Positions 62,799 through 64,000 of a DNA stretch of 64,000 nt are shown here, one piece after another (position 1 is the first letter of the stretch; each line of letters starts with the position of its first letter). The stretch covers positions 3,456 to 67,455 of the forward strand of contig URKJ01000026.1 of assembly GCA_900548385.1 (NCBI GenBank), in the 5' to 3' direction. The position numbers and the translations under genes were made by a program. The notes below the pieces were generated by a model. The model saw only the letters and a program-made list of their open reading frames with translations, did not search any database and had not been told where the DNA came from. This DNA comes from an uncultured bacterium. GTDB lineage: Bacteria > Verrucomicrobiota > Lentisphaeria > Victivallales > UBA1829.

Positions 62799-63626
62799 AT
62801 GCCTACAAAATCTTTTAATCCGATTACCAAGAGCCGCAGATATATCACGGTTCTTGATTATGCCGAACTGACCCGTACCGCTCCGGAAAAGAGCCTTACC
62901 AAAGGTAAAAAAGCTTCCGGCGGACGCAACAATGCCGGCAGAATCACCAGCCGCTTCCGTGGAAACGGTAACAAGCGCCGTTACAGAATGATCGACTTCA
63001 AGCGCAACAAAGATGGTGTGCCCGCAGTCGTTCAGCAGATCGAATACGATCCGAACCGTTCCGCTTTTATCGCTCTTCTGGCGTATGCCGATGGTGAGAA
63101 AAGCTATATTCTTGCTCCGGAAGGCCTGGAAGTCGGTCAGACTGTCGTTTCCGGCGAGCAGGCGGAAGTCAAGCCCGGCAATGCGATGACGCTTCGCAAC
63201 ATTCCGGTCGGTCTTGAAATCCACAGCATTGAACTCGTTCCCGGCCGCGGCGCCAAGATGGTCCGTTCCGCCGGACAGGTTGCTCTTCTCCGTTCCAAAG
63301 ACGGTGATTATGCGCAGGTTAAACTGCCCAGCGGCGAAGTCAGACTCGTCAATCTCGCTTGCAAAGCGACGATCGGCAAAGTCGGCAACGGCGACCACAT
63401 GAACGTTTCTCTCGGTAAAGCCGGTAAGAAGCGTTATCTCGGCAAGAGACCGCATGTCCGCGGACTTGCAATGAACCCGGTCGACCATCCGATGGGTGGT
63501 GGTGAAGGCAGAACAAGCGGCGGCGGACATCCCGTATCGCCGTGGGGTCAGCTTGCCAAGGGCAAGAAGACACGCTGCCCGAGAAAGAACAGCAAACGCT
63601 TCATCGTTGAACGGAGGAAGAAATAA
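62799..63626 (+). CDS. rplB: 50S ribosomal protein L2
   Basis: The 275-residue uL2 has GRNNAGRITSRFRGNGNKRR near the N-terminus and the highly conserved RGLAMNPVDHPMGGGEGRTS near 222-241, including the His implicated in subunit association. It overlaps rpsS by one base (TAATG). Confidence 0.97.
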   Translation: MPTKSFNPITKSRRYITVLDYAELTRTAPEKSLTKGKKASGGRNNAGRITSRFRGNGNKRRYRMIDFKRNKDGVPAVVQQIEYDPNRSAFIALLAYADGEKSYILAPEGLEVGQTVVSGEQAEVKPGNAMTLRNIPVGLEIHSIELVPGRGAKMVRSAGQVALLRSKDGDYAQVKLPSGEVRLVNLACKATIGKVGNGDHMNVSLGKAGKKRYLGKRPHVRGLAMNPVDHPMGGGEGRTSGGGHPVSPWGQLAKGKKTRCPRKNSKRFIVERRKK

Positions 63627-63901
63627 TGCCCAGATCTATCAAAAAAGGTCCATTCGTGGACTACTATCTGATCGAAAAGATCGAGAAAATGGAGAAATCC
63701 GGCAAAAAGGCTCCGATCAAGACTTGGTCCCGTCGTTCGATGGTGATTCCGGATTTTGTCGGTCATACCTTCAATGTGCATAACGGCAAGACTTTTGTTT
63801 CCGTGTTCATCACGGAAAACATGGTCGGACACAGACTCGGCGAGTTTGCGCCCACCCGTACATTTAAAGGTCACGGTGTTATCAGCGGTAAATCCGTCTG
63901 A
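63626..63901 (+). CDS. rpsS: 30S ribosomal protein S19
   Basis: The 91-residue uS19 has PRSIKKGPFVDYYLIEKIEK, TWSRRSMVIPDFVGHTFNVH and GEFAPTRTFKGHG. It is the last gene of the run. rplV would normally follow within a few bases, but a terminator-like hairpin follows and no further start is visible before the window ends. Confidence 0.97.
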   Translation: MPRSIKKGPFVDYYLIEKIEKMEKSGKKAPIKTWSRRSMVIPDFVGHTFNVHNGKTFVSVFITENMVGHRLGEFAPTRTFKGHGVISGKSV

Positions 63902-63923
63902 TGATTTCTCTCTGATCGTCTGT

Positions 63924-63951
63924 AACCGGTTTCCTGTAAAGGAAACCGGTT
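63924..63951 (+). terminator. Terminator-like hairpin after rpsS
   Basis: An 11-bp perfect stem (63924-63934 with 63941-63951) and a 6-base loop are followed by TTCTTCACTTT, 22 bases after the rpsS stop. The last 49 bases of the window contain no start with a ribosome site. Confidence 0.75.
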
Positions 63952-64000
63952 TCTTCACTTTGGCTTATCGGCTAAAAAATCTAGTCCACATTTTTTTCAA

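Overview
The window reads as a chromosome segment of a fermentative, glycan-degrading bacterium, most likely a gut Lentisphaerota (Victivallis-like; PVC superphylum). This is an inference. It rests on a prepilin-type protein encoded between a LacI regulator and a secreted glycosidase, several glycosidases each with its own AraC or LacI regulator, an electron-bifurcating [FeFe]-hydrogenase typical of strict anaerobes, and an EF-Tu with a remodelled effector loop. No similarity search was possible. No CRISPR array, insertion sequence, integrase or replication origin was seen.

Layout. 1-2076: L-rhamnose isomerase with a divergent AraC regulator cut by the window edge. 2223-3996: a small membrane protein, TsaB and an anchored unknown. 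4059-8916: a collagen-like and tail-fibre-like pair behind an AraC gene, divergent from a GH36 alpha-galactosidase. 9016-10751: glnK-amt behind a sigma-54 promoter. 10904-14067: an MFS transporter, KDG kinase and KDPG aldolase. 14348-19067: hydCBA, the bifurcating hydrogenase, behind a promoter with a Rex-like operator. 19110-19205: a candidate C-rich small RNA. 19208-25154: folP, gyrA, rsmD and guaA. 25247-31846: a sensor phosphatase, a GH20 hexosaminidase and a GH95 fucosidase-like enzyme. 31862-36867: a LacI, prepilin-like and secreted clan GH-A glycosidase operon with a duplicated palindromic operator. 37006-43979: a GDPD-like protein, an M16 peptidase, hisG and a secreted sialate O-acetylesterase.

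44172-63951 is the core translation and transcription cluster: tRNA-Leu, tRNA-Thr, tuf, rpmG, tRNA-Trp, secE, nusG, rplKAJL, rpoBC, rpsL, rpsG, fusA, rpsJ, rplCDWB and rpsS. tuf is absent from its usual place after fusA and lies upstream instead. The cluster ends in a strong hairpin after rpsS, where rplV would be expected.

How the genes fit together. The secreted enzymes (GH-A glycosidase, esterase) would trim host or plant glycans outside the cytoplasm. The GH36, GH20 and GH95 enzymes show no signal peptide and probably finish imported oligosaccharides. Rhamnose isomerase and the KDG/KDPG steps feed sugars and uronates into central metabolism. HydABC then disposes of NADH and ferredoxin electrons as H2. 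Nearly every catabolic unit has its own regulator or promoter palindrome. The most unusual items are the EF-Tu switch I sequence, the candidate small RNA, the sigma-54 promoter at glnK-amt, the paired LacI operators and the orphan collagen/tail-fibre operon.
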